NCBI GenBank assembly: GCA_902772795.1
Contig: CACYBZ010000061.1
Span: 1-11,454, forward strand
Length of the DNA: 11,454 bases
Reading direction: 5' to 3'
Origin: an uncultured Ruminococcus sp.
GTDB taxonomy: Bacteria > Bacillota > Clostridia > Oscillospirales > Acutalibacteraceae
Shown: positions 1 to 7,196 of the stretch, piece by piece
Layout of the letters: every line of letters starts with the position of its first letter
How positions within the stretch are numbered: the first letter of the stretch is position 1
Made by a program: the position numbers and the translations under genes
The notes under the pieces: model-generated
What the model was told of the DNA's origin: nothing
Databases searched by the model: none
What the model saw: only the letters and a program-made list of their open reading frames with translations

Positions 1-131
1 AAAAAGTTTTGTCCACTTTTTCAAAAGTGGTGGGGTCGAGGGGCAAAGCCCCTCGTGGGATTTTTAAGGGCGAAGCCCTTAAACTATCCGAATTTTAAAA
101 AGTTGGTGAGGTCAAGAGTGAAACCCTTGAG
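1..131 (+). repeat. Hairpin-rich intergenic repeat, copy 1 (tandem: full unit plus degenerate unit)
   Basis: No gene is visible in this stretch. The full unit (1-83) starts with a conserved AAAAAGTTTTG and holds three hairpins in a row. H1 is CCACTTTT/AAAAGTGG (13-30). H2 is CGAGGGGC-aaa-GCCCCTCG (37-55). H3 is TTTAAGGGC-gaa-GCCCTTAAA (63-83). The linkers GGGGTC and GTGGGATTTT separate them. A second, shorter unit follows: a degenerate H1 at 88-106 (one G-U pair, one mismatch) and a degenerate H2 at 112-130 (one A-C mismatch), again separated by a GGTC-type linker (GAGGTC). The same architecture recurs at 5675-5780 and 11348-11434, in the opposite orientation. Its role is unknown. It could be a transcript-end structure, a REP/BIME-like element or a non-autonomous mobile repeat. 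No target-site duplication is visible. Confidence 0.8.
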
Positions 132-163
132 ATAAAAATATTTTTTGTAAATGAAATATCCAT

Positions 164-192
164 TATTCATTCAGGCGGAAATGTGGTATAAT
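164..192 (+). promoter_or_regulatory. Extended -10 promoter for the K+ channel gene
   Basis: A perfect TATAAT at 187-192 is immediately preceded by TGG (184-186), the TGn of an extended -10. With a 17-bp spacer the -35 would be TATTCA (164-169), only 3 of 6 matches, which the extended -10 can compensate. Transcription would start near 199, some 24 nt before the GTG at 223, leaving room for the GAGGAAG ribosome binding site at 207-213. It lies downstream of the repeat, so the channel appears to be transcribed on its own. Confidence 0.7.
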
Positions 193-222
193 AAAAACAG
201 AGCGTTGAGGAAGTGATAAGTC

Positions 223-1044
223 GTGTATCGTAAAATCAAGAAAAGAGCCTTTGAAATTATACAATGTGCCGACGAAAATGACCCCGAAAGTAAACGGTTT
301 GACTTGTTCATTGTCGCACTGATTTTTATTAACCTTGTCATTGCGGTAGTCGAAACATTTACAGTTCCTTATGTGTTGCAACAGGTCATCACGAATATTG
401 AAAATATATCTGTCATAATATTTAGCGTAGAATATGTACTGAGAGTATGGACATCAGACTGTCTTTATGAAGGGTTGTCGCCGTTGCAGTCAAGAATCAG
501 GTATATATTTTCGTTTATGGCGTGCATAGACCTGTTGGCGATACTTCCTTTTTACATACCGCTTCTGTTTCCCATAGATTTACGGGTACTCAGGGCATTG
601 CGGATTATCCGTATGTTTCGGTTATTCAAGATAGGCAGATATACCGACGCATTCATCACGATAGGAAAGGTATTCAGAAGCAAAGCAAGTCAGTTATTTT
701 CATCGGTGTTCGTGGTAGGGTTGCTGATGATTATTTCTGCGGTACTCATGTACAACGTGGAAAACACAGCTCAGCCTGACAAGTTTGACAATGCGTTTTC
801 AGGGATATGGTGGTCAATATCGACGCTGACAACGGTAGGGTACGGTGATATTTACCCTGTGACGGTGCAGGGTAAATTATTAAGTATCATTATCGCTATG
901 CTGGGGATAGGACTGATTGCCGTTCCGACAGGGATTATCACATCGGGATTTATTGAGGTACTCAACGAAGAAAAACAACAGATTGCCGATGTGGTAGACG
1001 AAAAATGCTATTGTCCCTACTGCGGACACCGTATTGATGAATAA
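223..1044 (+). CDS. Voltage-gated K+ channel (six-TM ion transporter family)
   Basis: Predicted 273-residue inner-membrane potassium channel that would work as a tetramer. S1 lies at about 27-45, S2 at 60-78 (acidic E70), S3 at 95-113 (D103) and S5 at 158-178. S4 is a textbook voltage sensor with a positive residue every third position: R121, R124, R127, R130, R133, K136. The pore helix leads into the selectivity filter TVGYGD (204-209), diagnostic for K+, and S6 spans about 216-240. There is no RCK/TrkA domain after S6. Instead the protein ends in a short soluble tail with C262, C264, C267 and H269, resembling half of a zinc ribbon. The GTG start is supported by GAGGAAG 9 bases upstream. The gene has its own promoter and is separated by 255 bases from the rnj run. 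The physiological trigger cannot be read from the sequence. Confidence 0.92.
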   Translation: MYRKIKKRAFEIIQCADENDPESKRFDLFIVALIFINLVIAVVETFTVPYVLQQVITNIENISVIIFSVEYVLRVWTSDCLYEGLSPLQSRIRYIFSFMACIDLLAILPFYIPLLFPIDLRVLRALRIIRMFRLFKIGRYTDAFITIGKVFRSKASQLFSSVFVVGLLMIISAVLMYNVENTAQPDKFDNAFSGIWWSISTLTTVGYGDIYPVTVQGKLLSIIIAMLGIGLIAVPTGIITSGFIEVLNEEKQQIADVVDEKCYCPYCGHRIDE

Positions 1045-1114
1045 ATAACAGGGACTTTTCTGCTGTTTATTCAGTTCACAAAAAGCTGGTTTGAATTCTA
1101 ATATTTTAATTAAC

Positions 1115-1143
1115 TTGACATCAATTCATAAATAGAGTAAAAT
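1115..1143 (+). promoter_or_regulatory. Near-consensus sigma-A promoter for the rnj operon
   Basis: A perfect -35 TTGACA (1115-1120) is followed after exactly 17 bp by TAAAAT (1138-1143), 5 of 6 matches to the -10 consensus. This is the best vegetative-type promoter in the window. The expected start is near 1150, giving a leader of about 150 nt before the GTG of rnj. It probably drives the seven-gene run. Confidence 0.82.
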
Positions 1144-1205
1144 TAAGGAAATATGTTTGTTCGGAATTGATTTACCATAAAATAAAATTATCAGAAAACA
1201 GTTCT

Positions 1206-1234
1206 TTTATGTTTGGCACCGTTTGCAACATAAA
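1206..1234 (+). promoter_or_regulatory. Hairpin in the rnj 5' leader
   Basis: An 8-bp perfect stem, TTTATGTT (1206-1213) with AACATAAA (1227-1234), can be extended inward by GCA/TGC (1216-1218 with 1224-1226) after a two-base bulge, closing a CCGTT loop. It ends 65 bases before the rnj start and has no U-tract, so it is not an intrinsic terminator. It could be a stability element or an autoregulatory site, but no known riboswitch class is recognised. Confidence 0.4.
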
Positions 1235-1299
1235 TCAGAAAAGATATGTTTTCGGGTAATCTGAAATATATACATAATATTGACAATGGAGGTTTGTTT

Positions 1300-3141
1300 G
1301 TGAATAACGGCAATGAGAGAAAGCCCGTTGCAGGAAGAAAAAACGGCAGTGTCAGAAATACGGACAGTGACAATGCCAGAAAATTCCAGAACGGCAAGAC
1401 AAGAACGAACAGGAAAGCTTACTACCCGAAAAAAACGGGAGTCAATGGCAGAAAATCTCCCACAAGGAGAAATGAAGCAATAAAATCATCTATCAAAGTA
1501 GCGTTTCTGGGCGGTCTGAATGAAATAGGAAAGAACATCACGCTGTTTGAATGTCAGGGGGATATGTTTATTCTGGATTGCGGAATGGCATTTCCTGACG
1601 GCGAAATGCTGGGCGTGGATCTGGTACTGCCCGACTTTACCTATGTCAAAGAAAATGTTGACAAAATCAAAGGAATTATTATCACGCACGGTCATGAAGA
1701 CCATATCGGTTCTTTGCCGTATCTGCTGAAAGATGTCAATATTCCCGTATACGGCACACCACTTTCCATGGGACTTGTGGGCAACAAGCTCAAAGAACAT
1801 AATCTTTTGTCATCGGCACAGCTCAATGTTGTTCATGCGGGCGACGTGTTGAAAATGGGGTGTATGAATGTTGAACTGATTCATGTCAACCATTCCATAC
1901 CCGACTCCGTAGGTGTGGCGATACATTCGCCTGCTGGAACGATTGTGCATACAGGTGACTTCAAAATCGACTTTACGCCTGCAACGGGAGATGTCATTGA
2001 CCTGACACGTTTTGCGGAACTGGGAAAAGAAGGGGTACTGGCACTCATGGCGGACTCCACCAACGCCGAAAGAGCAGGATTTACCAAGACGGAAGCCAAA
2101 GTACGGGAAAGTTTTGAAAATCTCTTTATCAGGGCAAAGAACAAAAGAATTATTATTGCGACTTTTGCCTCGAACGTCAACAGAATACAGCAGATTGTGG
2201 ACTGTGCCAAGGCGAACGGAAGAAAAGTGGCATTTTCGGGAAGAAGTATGCTCAACTATGTACAGGTTGCCACAGAACTCGGCTATATGGAAGTTTCAGA
2301 CGGTGCTGTCATAGATATTGATTCCCTCAATGAATATCTGCCCGAACAGATTGTTCTGGTAACGACAGGGTCACAGGGAGAACCGATGTCGGCACTTTAC
2401 CGAATGGCATATTCCGAACATCGGAAAGTAGCGGTCGGTAAGGGGGATTTCATCATTATTTCCGCCAATCCGATTCCCGGAAATGAAAAGATGGTCGGCA
2501 ACGTCATTGATGAACTGTTGAAACTGGGTTGCGAAGTGGTTTATGAATCCATGTATGAAGTTCATGTTTCGGGACACGCCTGTCAGGAAGAACTGAAAAT
2601 CATTCATAATCTGGTAAAGCCTGAATTTTTTATTCCCGTGCACGGCGAACAGAAACATCTGAAAAAGCATGCAGATTTAGCCGAAAGTCTGGGTATGGAC
2701 AGGGAAAATATTTTCATCGGTGATGTCGGCAACGTCATCGAACTCAAAAAAGGCGAAATGAAACCGCTGGCGAACGTCACATCAGGAAAAATCTTTGTTG
2801 ACGGTCTTGGTGTGGGTGACGTGGGCAGTATCGTACTGCGTGACCGTAAACATCTGGGGCAGGACGGTCTGATTATTATTGTATCGGCTCTGGATATCGT
2901 TGACGGCTACATTGTCAGCGGGCCCGATGTGGTTTCAAGAGGGTTTGTGTATGTCAGGGAATCAGAAGAAATCATCTATGAGATACGCAGGATATCCATG
3001 GAAATTCTGCAGGATTTTGCGTCAAGGAATGTTCATGAGTGGAATATGATAAAGAATAAAATCAAAGAAGAAGTATCAAAGCACATTTTCAATAAAACAA
3101 GACGTACTCCTATGATATTGCCGATTATTATGGAGGTATAA
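1300..3141 (+). CDS. rnj: Ribonuclease J (metallo-beta-lactamase/beta-CASP RNase)
   Basis: Cytoplasmic 5'-to-3' exoribonuclease and endoribonuclease of bulk mRNA decay and RNA maturation. The metallo-beta-lactamase core shows the zinc motif HGHEDH (130-135), then H198 and D220. The beta-CASP part includes SGRSM (313-317), TTGSQGE (355-361) and SGHACQE (424-430), with HGE at 448-450. A C-terminal domain runs from about 510 to 613. The first 65 residues or so are an extra basic, Asn-rich, probably disordered extension ahead of the conserved KVAFLGGLNEIGKN start (66-79). I chose GTG at 1300 (613 aa) because GGAGG at 1288-1292 sits 7 bases upstream. The in-frame ATG at 1246 has no ribosome binding site and would lie inside the leader. 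It is the first gene of the run, 23 bases before gdpP. J1 and J2 paralogues cannot be told apart here. Confidence 0.93.
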   Translation: MNNGNERKPVAGRKNGSVRNTDSDNARKFQNGKTRTNRKAYYPKKTGVNGRKSPTRRNEAIKSSIKVAFLGGLNEIGKNITLFECQGDMFILDCGMAFPDGEMLGVDLVLPDFTYVKENVDKIKGIIITHGHEDHIGSLPYLLKDVNIPVYGTPLSMGLVGNKLKEHNLLSSAQLNVVHAGDVLKMGCMNVELIHVNHSIPDSVGVAIHSPAGTIVHTGDFKIDFTPATGDVIDLTRFAELGKEGVLALMADSTNAERAGFTKTEAKVRESFENLFIRAKNKRIIIATFASNVNRIQQIVDCAKANGRKVAFSGRSMLNYVQVATELGYMEVSDGAVIDIDSLNEYLPEQIVLVTTGSQGEPMSALYRMAYSEHRKVAVGKGDFIIISANPIPGNEKMVGNVIDELLKLGCEVVYESMYEVHVSGHACQEELKIIHNLVKPEFFIPVHGEQKHLKKHADLAESLGMDRENIFIGDVGNVIELKKGEMKPLANVTSGKIFVDGLGVGDVGSIVLRDRKHLGQDGLIIIVSALDIVDGYIVSGPDVVSRGFVYVRESEEIIYEIRRISMEILQDFASRNVHEWNMIKNKIKEEVSKHIFNKTRRTPMILPIIMEV

Positions 3142-3164
3142 AAACTGCTGGGAGGTGGAAAAAC

Positions 3165-5207
3165 TTGAAAAGAAAAGTATGGACGGTAACTCCGTTTTTT
3201 ATTGTGTATGCTGTCGGAATACTTGCCATGGCAGGTTTTTCCTACCGCTGGAATATGTATGTATTCACAATAGAAATGCTGATTGCTGTTTTGTCGATAT
3301 TTATTGTGATTATCGGAGTAATCCGTTTTCAGTATCACATACAGAGTACGCTGAGGCAGTCTATTGAAAAAATCGGTAGCGATAAATTTGACTATCTTGA
3401 AAATTTCAACATTCCCGTAGCGATAACGGGAGAAAAAGATGATATTATCTGGTCGAACAGGTGTTTTAGTACGGTGCTTTGCGGAGGAAAGGAATGTTCG
3501 GGGGATCTGGTCAACCGTTACATTCCGAACACCACACCACAGCACATCATTGAGTCCAACGGAGCGGACGTGGTATATGGTGAAAAACGATATACGGTTG
3601 TAGGGTATAAACTGCATGAAAAGTCGTCTGTCTTTTACTTTATCGATGATACATACTATAAGGACACCACAGATGAATATATGAATTCCCGTCCTGTCAT
3701 TGCCACAGTGGAATTTGACAACGTGGAAGAATTTGAAAAAGATGATGACAGACAACAGGCATATGTCATGGTCAATGTGGAAAACGTCATTCAGAAATGG
3801 GCGATGAAATTCAACGGACTGTATAAGAAACTCTATAACGGCAAGTACATGATTATTTTTGAAGAACGTGTTCTGGACGCACTGACGGAAGATGATTTCA
3901 ATGTACTCAAGGAAGTCAAGCAGATACCGTTGGAAAATGTATTGTGCAGTCCGACAATTTCCATAGGGATAGGCAGATGTGCGGAAACATTCAAGCAGTG
4001 TGAGTTATGGTCAAGAAACGCTCTGGATATGTCTTTGGGGCGTGGGGGTGACCAGGTGACCATCAAGACCAAAGACCAGTACCGTTTTTACGGAGGGGTA
4101 TCGCAGGGCTTTGAGAAAATCGACAAGGTAAGAACAAGAGTTATTGCGAGTTCTCTGGTACAGCACATTCGGGCAAGCGACCATATTCTGATTATGGGAC
4201 ATCACAATTCCGATATTGACTGTATAGGAACGGGTATAGGATTGTGGAGCAGTATTTCCAAGGACATGAAGAAGTCAGCGAAAGTGGTTGTGCGGAAAGA
4301 TAAGACCGTTGCAGAATCGCTTATCCGTTTCATGGAGGAAATTGCGGGTGAAGATATGTTCATCGAACCGTCTGAAGCACTGGACATGATAACGGAGAAG
4401 ACGTTGCTGATAGTGGTAGATACCCATTCGCCGAATTTTCTGGAAGACCCTCTGGTTTATGAGAAAGCGTCAAGGATAGTGGTTATTGACCATCACAGAA
4501 TGATGGTGAATCATATTTCCAATGCGATAGTCTTTTTTCATGAACCGTCAGCGTCATCAGCGTCAGAGATGACAACGGAACTCATACAATATATGGGGGA
4601 CAAGAATCTGACACCTTATGAAGCAGCAGCATTGCTGGCAGGAATCACGCTGGATACCAAGAATTTTGTTCTGAGGACGGGTGTGCGTACTTTCGAGGCG
4701 GCGGCGTATTTAAGACAGCGTGGAGCAGATACAGTTGAAGTCAAGCGGTTGTTTTCCAATTCTCTGGATAATTACAAGGCGAAATTCCGACTGGTAAGCG
4801 GAGCGGAGATATTCAATAACTGTGCGTTGGCTTGTTCGGAGGACGAGGACGACGGAGATGAAGATATTATTGTGACAGCGGCACAGGCGGCTGATGATTT
4901 GCTGAGTATCAGCAATGTCACAGCGTCATTTGTGATGTACAAGAAAGGTGACAGTATACGGATATCCGCCCGTTCGCTGGGAGATGTCAATGTACAGCTT
5001 GTCATGGAGAAGATGGGCGGAGGCGGACATCATTCCATGGCGGGGGCACAGCTCAACGGCGTGACTATGGAACAGGCGAGAGCGATGCTGATAGATATTA
5101 TAGAAAGCAATGAAATCAAAAGTGACGGATTTCTGGAAAATGACGAAGATGAAGAAGAGGAAAAGACATTTTCGCAAACAGAAAGAAAACGTCTGACAAG
5201 CGGATAA
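3165..5207 (+). CDS. gdpP: Cyclic-di-AMP phosphodiesterase GdpP (DHH-DHHA1 family)
   Basis: Membrane-anchored enzyme that hydrolyses c-di-AMP to pApA, thereby affecting potassium/osmotic balance and cell-wall stress tolerance. Two transmembrane segments (about 9-26 and 34-54) precede a PAS-like region (about 75-160) and a degenerate GGDEF domain (about 175-305) ending in [10 protein letters not shown] (292-301). The catalytic DHH domain follows, with GHHNSDID (345-352), VVDTHS (417-422), IDHH (441-444) and LDTKN (496-500). The DHHA1 domain has [10 protein letters not shown] (618-627). All expected metal-binding residues appear present. Length is 680 aa, slightly longer than the roughly 659 aa of the Bacillus protein. 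The extra length includes an acidic run at 559-567 inside DHHA1 and an acidic tail at about 659-667. The TTG start is supported by GGAGGTGG at 3151-3158. It sits 20 bases before rplI. Confidence 0.93.
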   Translation: MKRKVWTVTPFFIVYAVGILAMAGFSYRWNMYVFTIEMLIAVLSIFIVIIGVIRFQYHIQSTLRQSIEKIGSDKFDYLENFNIPVAITGEKDDIIWSNRCFSTVLCGGKECSGDLVNRYIPNTTPQHIIESNGADVVYGEKRYTVVGYKLHEKSSVFYFIDDTYYKDTTDEYMNSRPVIATVEFDNVEEFEKDDDRQQAYVMVNVENVIQKWAMKFNGLYKKLYNGKYMIIFEERVLDALTEDDFNVLKEVKQIPLENVLCSPTISIGIGRCAETFKQCELWSRNALDMSLGRGGDQVTIKTKDQYRFYGGVSQGFEKIDKVRTRVIASSLVQHIRASDHILIMGHHNSDIDCIGTGIGLWSSISKDMKKSAKVVVRKDKTVAESLIRFMEEIAGEDMFIEPSEALDMITEKTLLIVVDTHSPNFLEDPLVYEKASRIVVIDHHRMMVNHISNAIVFFHEPSASSASEMTTELIQYMGDKNLTPYEAAALLAGITLDTKNFVLRTGVRTFEAAAYLRQRGADTVEVKRLFSNSLDNYKAKFRLVSGAEIFNNCALACSEDEDDGDEDIIVTAAQAADDLLSISNVTASFVMYKKGDSIRISARSLGDVNVQLVMEKMGGGGHHSMAGAQLNGVTMEQARAMLIDIIESNEIKSDGFLENDEDEEEEKTFSQTERKRLTSG

Positions 5208-5227
5208 CGAGGAAAGGAAATGAAATC

Positions 5228-5674
5228 ATGAAAGTTATTTTATTACAGGACATCAAAGGAACAGGCAAAAAAGGAGAACTGAAAGAAGTATCTGACGGAT
5301 ATGCCAGAAATTTTCTGTTGCCGAAGAATCTTGCCAAGAAAGCGACAGCCCAGGCAATGAGTGAACTCAAGACGGCAGAAGAATCCAAAGCCTTCAGGAT
5401 TGAGGAAGAAAAGAAAAGAGCCAACGGCGAGAAAAAACAACTGGAGGGTCAGTCTGTCAGAATTACCGCCAAAGCAGGCAGTAACGGCAGACTGTTCGGT
5501 TCAGTGACAGCAAAGGAAATTTCGGCTGAACTGAAAAAGCAGTTCAGTATCAATGTAGACAAAAGAAAAATCACGCTTGATGCCGATATCAAATCATTCG
5601 GCACATACAATGCACAGATAAAACTCTATACAGGTATTGTGGCACAAGTGAAAGTTGTTGTAACAGAGGCCTGA
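5228..5674 (+). CDS. rplI: 50S ribosomal protein L9
   Basis: Large-subunit ribosomal protein that binds 23S rRNA near the L1 stalk and helps maintain reading frame. The 148-residue length is normal for the family. The N-terminal RNA-binding domain holds the L9 signature around [20 protein letters not shown] (residues 13-32). A long charged helix (about 40-75) connects it to the C-terminal domain, which ends in [11 protein letters not shown]. The ATG start has GAGGAAAGGA at 5210-5219, 8 bases upstream. An out-of-frame ATG at 5221 is not used. The gene lies between gdpP and dnaB, the usual Firmicutes arrangement, but a 157-base gap with a repeat element separates it from dnaB. Confidence 0.97.
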   Translation: MKVILLQDIKGTGKKGELKEVSDGYARNFLLPKNLAKKATAQAMSELKTAEESKAFRIEEEKKRANGEKKQLEGQSVRITAKAGSNGRLFGSVTAKEISAELKKQFSINVDKRKITLDADIKSFGTYNAQIKLYTGIVAQVKVVVTEA

Positions 5675-5780
5675 GTTCAAGGGCTTTGCCCTTGAAAATC
5701 CCACGGGGGACGCTGTCCCCCGACCCCTGCCCACTTTTGAAAAAGTGGGTCAAAACTTTTTAAGGTTTAAAAAGTTTTCG
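5675..5780 (-). repeat. Hairpin-rich intergenic repeat, copy 2 (inverted, inside the operon)
   Basis: Read on the - strand this is the same unit as 1-83: AAAAAGTTTTG, H1, GGGGTCG, H2, GTGGGATTTT, H3. On the + strand H3 is TTCAAGGGC-ttt-GCCCTTGAA (5676-5696), H2 is CGGGGGAC-gct-GTCCCCCG (5704-5722) and H1 is CCCACTTT/AAAGTGGG (5730-5749). The stems differ in sequence from copy 1, yet both arms have changed together so pairing is kept. The unit starts one base after the rplI stop codon and occupies most of the rplI-dnaB gap. It could attenuate or punctuate transcription between the two genes, but there is no clean U-tract directly after a stem. Confidence 0.82.
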
Positions 5781-5793
5781 GTTGTTTTGAGGT

Positions 5794-5813
5794 ACAGGGA
5801 CGGAAATCCCTGT
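5794..5813 (+). promoter_or_regulatory. Small hairpin just upstream of the dnaB ribosome binding site
   Basis: A perfect 7-bp stem, ACAGGGA (5794-5800) with TCCCTGT (5807-5813), closes a 6-base loop and ends about 5 bases before the AGGAAG ribosome binding site. It is separate from the repeat copy. It might influence dnaB translation or mark an RNA processing site. No function is established. Confidence 0.35.
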
Positions 5814-5831
5814 CTGAAAGGAAGTGATGAG

Positions 5832-7196
5832 ATGGCAGAAAGTACAGAGTTGCTCAATGAGATAAAGTTGCCTTACAATATGGAGGCGGAACAGTCGGTA
5901 TTAGGGGTTATCATGATGGATAACGACTGTATGGACGTTGTGGCGGAGATTATTCCCAGCAAGGATTATTTTTATGTTTCCGACCATAAGTTGATTTACG
6001 CAAGCATACTTTCGCTTTACAACAGGGGAAAGTCAATGGACGTAGTTACTGTTCTCAATGAACTGCGGAAAAACAGTGCATTCGATGACGATGAGAAAAG
6101 CCGTGCTTATTTTACAAAGATTGCACAGGTTACACCGCATATCGGTCATGCCCGTGACTATGCCAACATTGTCAAGGAGAATTATGAAATCAGACGGCTG
6201 ATTACTGTTGCCAAGAACATCATTGAAGAAGCCAGTGACGGAGGTTCAACATCACAGCAGTTACTCGACAGTGCCGAACAGAATATTTTTGATATACGAA
6301 AAGGGGCAGACATCAAAAGTCTGGAACATATTGAAAGTGTCATTTATCAGACGCTTTCCCGACTGGACGCACTCAATTCGCCCGATGAGGACAAGGCAAA
6401 GCCGATATCTTCAGGTATTGCGGATCTGGACAGGGTCATTACAGGGCTGAACCGTTCCGACCTGATTCTGCTTGCCGCCCGTCCGGGTATGGGAAAAACT
6501 TCTTTTGCACTGAATATTGCCCGACACGTTGCCACGAAACTTCATCAGAAAGTGGCTTTTTTTTCTCTGGAAATGACAAAGGAACAGCTTGTTTCCCGAC
6601 TGCTTTCCACGGAAGGACTCATTGAGGGAACGAAGTTACGTTCAGGAAAACTAGACAATGACGAATGGGCAAGGCTGATGGAAGCGGCAGAGATTTTAAG
6701 TCATGCCAATATGTATCTTGACGAAACCACCATGCTGACTGTTCCCGCAATGAAAGCCAAACTGCGTCGTCTGAAAGATGTGGATCTGGTAGTCATTGAC
6801 TATCTGCAACTGATGGGCAGTACACTGAGGACAGAAAATCTGGTACAGGTTGTCGGCGAAAATACAAGGGCGTTGAAAAGTATGGCGAAAGAATTACACG
6901 TTCCTGTAATTCTGTTGTCCCAGTTGTCCCGAGCCAGCGAACAGAGAGCGGAACACCGTCCGATGTTGTCCGACCTGAGAGATTCAGGTTCTATCGAACA
7001 GGACGCTGACATTGTGCTGTTTCTTTACCGAGAGGGCTATTATAACGATAAGAATGCGTCAGATACCGATGAAGTGGACATGAACCGTGGTGAATGTATT
7101 GTAGCAAAGAACCGTCACGGTGAAACCAACACGGTAAAACTGCACTGGCAGGGCGAATTCATGCGTTTTACTTCGCAGGAGGACAGATATGAATGA
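5832..7196 (+). CDS. dnaB: Replicative DNA helicase DnaB
   Basis: Hexameric ATP-dependent helicase that unwinds DNA at the replication fork (called DnaC in Bacillus subtilis). The 454-residue protein has the N-terminal DnaB domain beginning at PYNMEAEQSVLG (14-25), a linker around 155-185, and the RecA-like C-terminal domain. Walker A is ARPGMGKTS (216-224) and Walker B is LVVIDYLQLM (319-328). The motifs QLSR (364-367), DLRDSGSIEQDAD (381-393) and KNRHG (426-430) are all present. I start it at ATG 5832 because AGGAAG lies 7-8 bases upstream and the family's N-terminus begins there. The longer in-frame GTG at 5745 lies in the repeat and would add 29 unrelated residues. Its stop overlaps the tilS start by 8 bases, which suggests translational coupling. 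Confidence 0.97.
   Translation: MAESTELLNEIKLPYNMEAEQSVLGVIMMDNDCMDVVAEIIPSKDYFYVSDHKLIYASILSLYNRGKSMDVVTVLNELRKNSAFDDDEKSRAYFTKIAQVTPHIGHARDYANIVKENYEIRRLITVAKNIIEEASDGGSTSQQLLDSAEQNIFDIRKGADIKSLEHIESVIYQTLSRLDALNSPDEDKAKPISSGIADLDRVITGLNRSDLILLAARPGMGKTSFALNIARHVATKLHQKVAFFSLEMTKEQLVSRLLSTEGLIEGTKLRSGKLDNDEWARLMEAAEILSHANMYLDETTMLTVPAMKAKLRRLKDVDLVVIDYLQLMGSTLRTENLVQVVGENTRALKSMAKELHVPVILLSQLSRASEQRAEHRPMLSDLRDSGSIEQDADIVLFLYREGYYNDKNASDTDEVDMNRGECIVAKNRHGETNTVKLHWQGEFMRFTSQEDRYE

Larger units (their letters stand above)
1045..1299 (+). other. Intergenic region and rnj leader
   Basis: This gap contains no convincing ORF. After the channel stop there is only a weak, AT-rich imperfect inverted repeat (about 1040-1071) that I do not call a terminator. 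A promoter lies at 1115-1143, so about 150 nt of leader would precede rnj. The leader contains a hairpin (1206-1234) and two short direct repeats: ATCAGAAAA at 1190-1198 and 1234-1242, and a near-match pair ATATGTTTGTTCGG (1151-1164) and ATATGTTTTCGG (1244-1255). Confidence 0.6.

Noticed and set aside
1..131. CRISPR array
   Set aside because: The repeats are palindromic units without uniform direct repeats or regularly sized unique spacers, and no cas genes are present.
1040..1071. Terminator after the K+ channel gene
   Set aside because: The inverted repeat is imperfect and AT-rich, needs bulges, and has no U-tract.
1153..1170. Five-codon leader peptide in the rnj leader
   Set aside because: The ATG would be almost at the transcript start with a poorly spaced AAGGA, there are no regulatory codons, and so short an ORF occurs easily by chance.
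1246..1299. ATG at 1246 as the rnj start
   Set aside because: There is no ribosome binding site, and the 18 extra residues come from leader sequence that includes the GGAGG serving GTG 1300.
3033..3755. 240-codon reverse-strand ORF opposite rnj and gdpP
   Set aside because: It spans the junction of two confidently assigned + strand genes and has no recognisable motifs or ribosome binding site context.
5675..5780. Insertion sequence remnant
   Set aside because: There is no transposase fragment, terminal inverted repeat pair or target-site duplication. The signal is a string of small hairpins.
5745..5831. Extended N-terminus of DnaB from a GTG at 5745
   Set aside because: The GTG lies in the arm of a repeat hairpin, has no ribosome binding site, and the added 29 residues do not belong to the family. 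ATG 5832 has AGGAAG at the right distance.
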